From JASUTC01 sp035447925 (GTDB taxonomy: Bacteria > Thermotogota > Thermotogae > MWEM01), in assembly GCA_035447925.1 (NCBI GenBank), contig DAOTHY010000002.1, positions 62,001 through 126,000 on the forward strand: a DNA stretch of 64,000 nucleotides. The letters run 5' to 3'. Below the pieces are notes generated by a model that did no database searches, had not been told where the DNA came from, and saw only the letters and a program-made list of their open reading frames with translations. Each line of letters starts with the position of its first letter. The first letter of the stretch is position 1. The translations under genes were made by a program, and so were the position numbers. Shown piece by piece: positions 60,981-64,000 of this stretch.

Positions 60981-63900
60981 GGGTTATCTTCCCTCTTTCT
61001 GATATCGCAAATTCCCGTTTCTTTTTGTTGGCATCGATAACAATTGACTGCTTTTTCATTAACAAATCGGCCTTCAAAGACCTGAGAGAGGTTGATATCA
61101 ATCTCATTGATCAAATCTTGAAAAGTCAATTCTTTATCCTTGCGTGCTCCCACGATGACATATAAATCATCTTCTGGATGATAGTTCAAAAAAAGGCCTG
61201 TAATTTTCTCGCTTTTTGAAATAACAGGTAAAAAAGCTAATCCCAAAGGCATTTTCAATTGCTTGCTGGCTGCATAAGCATACATCATTAGTTGATGCGA
61301 AGCATCCCTTTTGGCACTGCTTTCAGACCGCTTGTAATCATAGATAAACAAGTCACCGGCTTCATTCATATCGATACGATCCATTTTCCCCACAAAGAAG
61401 ATCTGGCGGTCTTCAATAAAACGGATAGCGTCCTTGCGAGTGATTTCAACTTCAAATTCCTTAGGCATAAAAACCAAAGAACCGTATGATTCAGGATCTG
61501 GATTGGAGAAACAGAATCCGGAATCTCTATATTTTTCCAAAAAATCCAATATCAGCTTACTAAAATACGAAACTTCTGCATCATAAAGAATCTGTTCAGG
61601 ATGAAACATTTTCGCTTTGATTTCACTTTGAATAATTTCGAGAACAGTTCTTTCAAAAAAAGCACGAAACCCAACTTCTGAAAGGTTTTCCAATAATTGA
61701 TTCTTCTTGCTTAATCCTTGAAAAACACCATGTAAAATAGAATGAAGAATCTGCCCTTCCACAAAAAAATCGAACCCTTCTTTGACATCCAAAGTTGGTT
61801 TTACATGCAGGATGTACTTGTAAAAAAAGTCTTTAAAACATTTTTTTAAAACACCGTACTTGGAGGGACTCAACGTATCTCCAAATAAAAGCGAAACGGT
61901 CTCTTTATTTTCCACCATGAATGCCGATTCGTTGTTTCTGTGAAGTGAAACAACCTTTTTTTTGATTCGATTCCAATCGTACTCAAATTGAGAACACAGT
62001 TGGATAAACCCTTTATCCTCAACGGAGATTTTATCGAGTTTTGAAATTAAGTAATCCTTGATAGCATAGTCATCGAGAGTTTCAATATGAGTCGTATCCT
62101 TCACCAGCGTATCTTTAAAAGTCTTATCGGTATAACGAAAATAATGACAAAGGCGTTGAATATACGAGGAAGGATGATAGGGAACTCCGTTTATATCTGC
62201 TGCAGGAAAAACAAAGTAGGCTTTTTGTGTTGTTTTTCTCAAAGAAAGAAGAAAATTTCTTTCTTCTCGTTGAAGATAAGTATCGATAAAAGGCATATCA
62301 TTGACAAATAATAAATCGTAAACCTTATTGAAAACTACTTTTGGATATTGGCCATCCAAAAAATCAATATAGATTCTCGCTGCGGTTTGTCTGTATCTGG
62401 AGGATTCTAAATCCATGATCAGGCATTTATTTTCAATAAATTCAGAACTGTGAAAACGATTATTCTCAAGATAAATATTCAAATATTTCCAAAATTCAAC
62501 CGGGTATATCAACGGTTCATTGGCATGTTTGACAATGACAAAAAAACGTTTCAAAGCCGGTAAAATTTGTTCAAAGAAAATCAAAACAGCCTGCTGTTCA
62601 AAATGATCTGTGTTAATGACTCCCCTCTCATTCAATTTTCGATACAAAAAGTGAAAATAATCGTAGTAATCACGAAAACTGCGTTTTCTCGTGGAATCAA
62701 AAAGCACTCCCAATGTATCAAAAACATCATCTAACAACTTTCTTATTTTTGAAATATTTACTAGTGTGTGCTCATCTTGAACCGTTACGTCAATCTCTTC
62801 TTCAACGGTTAACTGATTGGATTTGAGGCGTTCTTTGATAAAGTCTTCATAACGATTCAGTTTTTCATACCAGTTTTCTTTTCTCTTTTTTAATGAGAGA
62901 AAGTGACGGGAATGTCTTTGTTGAAAATACCTTTCATATAAAAGCCCCGCCCTATCGAAAAGATCTAAAAGCGTTGCAAATGACAAATCATCTAAATCCT
63001 CATACCCCGATTCCAGATAATTCAATATCATCTCTGAATCAAATCCCGAATGAAACACCCTAAACGGATGAACCAACCGATTGATCGTTATACTTTCTAA
63101 AATGGAAACATCCCGTTCAAAACGATAGGGAATGCCCATATTGTCAAAGATGCGAGAACAGGCTAACCCGCTTTTATCAATATTTCTTGCAATAATACCA
63201 ATCTCACCCAATGGCATCTTTTCCTTTAACACCAAATCTTTTACAAGTGTCCCGACATAGCGATATTGTTCAGGTGGATTAGCAGTTTTGATAAATTGAA
63301 TTGGATACTCTTCAGAATAACTCATCGGTTTGCAATAGGGCAAAGCCTTTTTTCCATCAGAAAAAACATCAGCAATTTGATCAATAACCTTAGGATCGTG
63401 GTCGTCAACTCGAAATTGTTTTATCCTGCAGCTCTCAAAGTTTAATCCTTGCTGTAAATAGTTCTCAAACACTGCAAATGACATTTCATCTACTATTAGA
63501 TCCAAAGTCGTGGGAATGGTGATATAGACCTCTTGAAACAACGGAATAAAGACCAACAAAAAATCCCTGATCGGCTTAGGAAAGTCATTAAAACCATCAA
63601 TGAAAAGAAATTGCTTATTGTTATCCATATGATAGTCGCCTTTATCAATGATCCCTGCAATAATCCGATACGCATCATCAGTCGCAAACATGTTGTTCTG
63701 CTCAAGAAAATGTCTGAACTTGGCATACAACCCGGCAAATAATTGAATCAATTGATCTTCGGTTCCATCCACATCGGCAAATACCTGATCAGGATCCTGT
63801 TCATTAACAACACTAAAATAATTCAAAAACATCTCCACAATGCCAATTCCAGAATTAAGTAACTCTTTTAACTCATCGTTGTCTGCCAAAACATCCAGAA

Positions 63901-64000
63901 CCAATGCAGAAAGCATTTCTCGATCTACATGCACCTTCCCGGGCAGATGTTTCTGCAATTCTTCAACCACGTATTGATTGATGACTTTGAAATTGCTGTT
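60977..64000 (-). CDS. addB: AddB-like nuclease/helicase subunit (N-terminus off the window)
   Basis: The frame is open to the right edge, so the N-terminus and any Walker A are missing; at least 1007 residues are present. The C-terminal nuclease is recognisable: a Cys in YGVLKKCFKDFFYKYIL, IFVGKMDRID with Asp, LFIYDYKRSES with Asp-Tyr-Lys, and a final cluster NCYRCQQKETGICD. The four Cys fit the iron-sulfur cluster that pins AddB nuclease domains. The helicase-like core is very divergent, as usual in AddB. It is translationally coupled to addA by ATGA. Confidence 0.85.
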   Translation of the reverse strand, partial: NSNFKVINQYVVEELQKHLPGKVHVDREMLSALVLDVLADNDELKELLNSGIGIVEMFLNYFSVVNEQDPDQVFADVDGTEDQLIQLFAGLYAKFRHFLEQNNMFATDDAYRIIAGIIDKGDYHMDNNKQFLFIDGFNDFPKPIRDFLLVFIPLFQEVYITIPTTLDLIVDEMSFAVFENYLQQGLNFESCRIKQFRVDDHDPKVIDQIADVFSDGKKALPYCKPMSYSEEYPIQFIKTANPPEQYRYVGTLVKDLVLKEKMPLGEIGIIARNIDKSGLACSRIFDNMGIPYRFERDVSILESITINRLVHPFRVFHSGFDSEMILNYLESGYEDLDDLSFATLLDLFDRAGLLYERYFQQRHSRHFLSLKKRKENWYEKLNRYEDFIKERLKSNQLTVEEEIDVTVQDEHTLVNISKIRKLLDDVFDTLGVLFDSTRKRSFRDYYDYFHFLYRKLNERGVINTDHFEQQAVLIFFEQILPALKRFFVIVKHANEPLIYPVEFWKYLNIYLENNRFHSSEFIENKCLIMDLESSRYRQTAARIYIDFLDGQYPKVVFNKVYDLLFVNDMPFIDTYLQREERNFLLSLRKTTQKAYFVFPAADINGVPYHPSSYIQRLCHYFRYTDKTFKDTLVKDTTHIETLDDYAIKDYLISKLDKISVEDKGFIQLCSQFEYDWNRIKKKVVSLHRNNESAFMVENKETVSLLFGDTLSPSKYGVLKKCFKDFFYKYILHVKPTLDVKEGFDFFVEGQILHSILHGVFQGLSKKNQLLENLSEVGFRAFFERTVLEIIQSEIKAKMFHPEQILYDAEVSYFSKLILDFLEKYRDSGFCFSNPDPESYGSLVFMPKEFEVEITRKDAIRFIEDRQIFFVGKMDRIDMNEAGDLFIYDYKRSESSAKRDASHQLMMYAYAASKQLKMPLGLAFLPVISKSEKITGLFLNYHPEDDLYVIVGARKDKELTFQDLINEIDINLSQVFEGRFVNEKAVNCYRCQQKETGICDIRKREDNP

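Noticed and set aside
1..64000. CRISPR arrays, insertion sequences, prophage, attachment sites
   Set aside because: No spaced direct repeats, transposases, integrases or terminal inverted repeats were seen on reading both strands.

Overview
The window reads as ordinary chromosome of a low-GC (roughly 35-38%) diderm bacterium. It encodes an outer membrane (a BamA homologue at 33466-35811 and an LptD/OstA-like protein at 19943-22477, both ending in Phe), a peptidoglycan pathway (murE, murF, mraY, a SEDS polymerase, a lytic transglycosylase) and an anaerobic style of metabolism (PyrK/PyrD class 1B, a biotin-dependent acyl-CoA decarboxylase). The best taxonomic guess is Thermotogota or a close relative. 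Reasons: SecA carries a long insertion in its first nucleotide-binding domain resembling, from memory, that of Thermotoga maritima SecA; there is an EF-G-like paralogue and a pyrimidine-nucleoside phosphorylase; and the cell is a diderm without Proteobacteria-type gene order. No 16S gene is present, so this is an inference. No phage, IS element, CRISPR array or plasmid gene was seen.

Layout. Left edge, minus strand (1-2860): a truncated GAF-like/HD-GYP protein, then a translationally coupled pair made of a DUF2791/BrxD-like ATPase and a membrane-anchored coiled-coil protein. Plus strand (3044-22477): folP-murE-murF-mraY; ABC-F, hutH, dnaN, ispF, ecfT, rnhB and pdp, nearly all overlapping or coupled; then an exported phosphodiester glycosidase, an EF-G-like GTPase, a strong terminator and the LptD-like protein. 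Minus strand (22482-37310, transcribed right to left): lytic transglycosylase-rseC-bamA, a terminator-shaped hairpin, then a LysM-like exported protein, secA, prfB, an in-frame lspA/glyS reading frame, a GIY-YIG/DUF123 protein, ftsW and a HEAT-repeat protein. Plus strand (37551-57981): pyrK-pyrD; an attenuator with leader peptide followed by pyrB-pyrI-pyrC-pyrF-pyrE; a GerW-family exported protein; hfq-map; gcvPA-gcvPB; tRNA-Ala(GGC); a GT2 glycosyltransferase-fabF-fabZ-acp cassette; a Gate-domain membrane protein-cobO; mce-mmdA-oadG-biotin carrier; glyA-ybjQ-small membrane protein. Right edge, minus strand (58014-64000): addB (5' truncated)-addA.

How it works together. The pyr genes give de novo UMP synthesis from carbamoyl-aspartate onward, with pyrB preceded by what looks like an E. 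coli pyrBI-type UTP-sensing attenuator. gcvPA/PB and glyA belong to glycine/one-carbon metabolism. cobO-mce-mmdA-oadG-BCCP point to B12-dependent methylmalonyl-CoA metabolism coupled to a decarboxylase pump whose membrane beta subunit is not in the window. The central minus block combines envelope assembly (BamA, SecA, LspA, FtsW) with translation (RF2, GlyRS beta).

Regulatory style. At least a dozen intergenic regions carry an extended -10 element (TGn followed by TATAAT or a close match), usually with no recognisable -35. Only folP and tRNA-Ala have a clear -35 at 17-bp spacing. Ribosome binding sites are strong (AGGAGG, or runs of 4-6 G), which lets several starts be corrected; TTG starts are common and a few genes may use ATT or ATA. 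The most interesting items are the pyrB attenuator, the lspA-glyS continuous frame, the ATPase/coiled-coil pair, the transglycosylase with a beta-rich tail, and a terminator hairpin embedded in a signal-peptide coding region.
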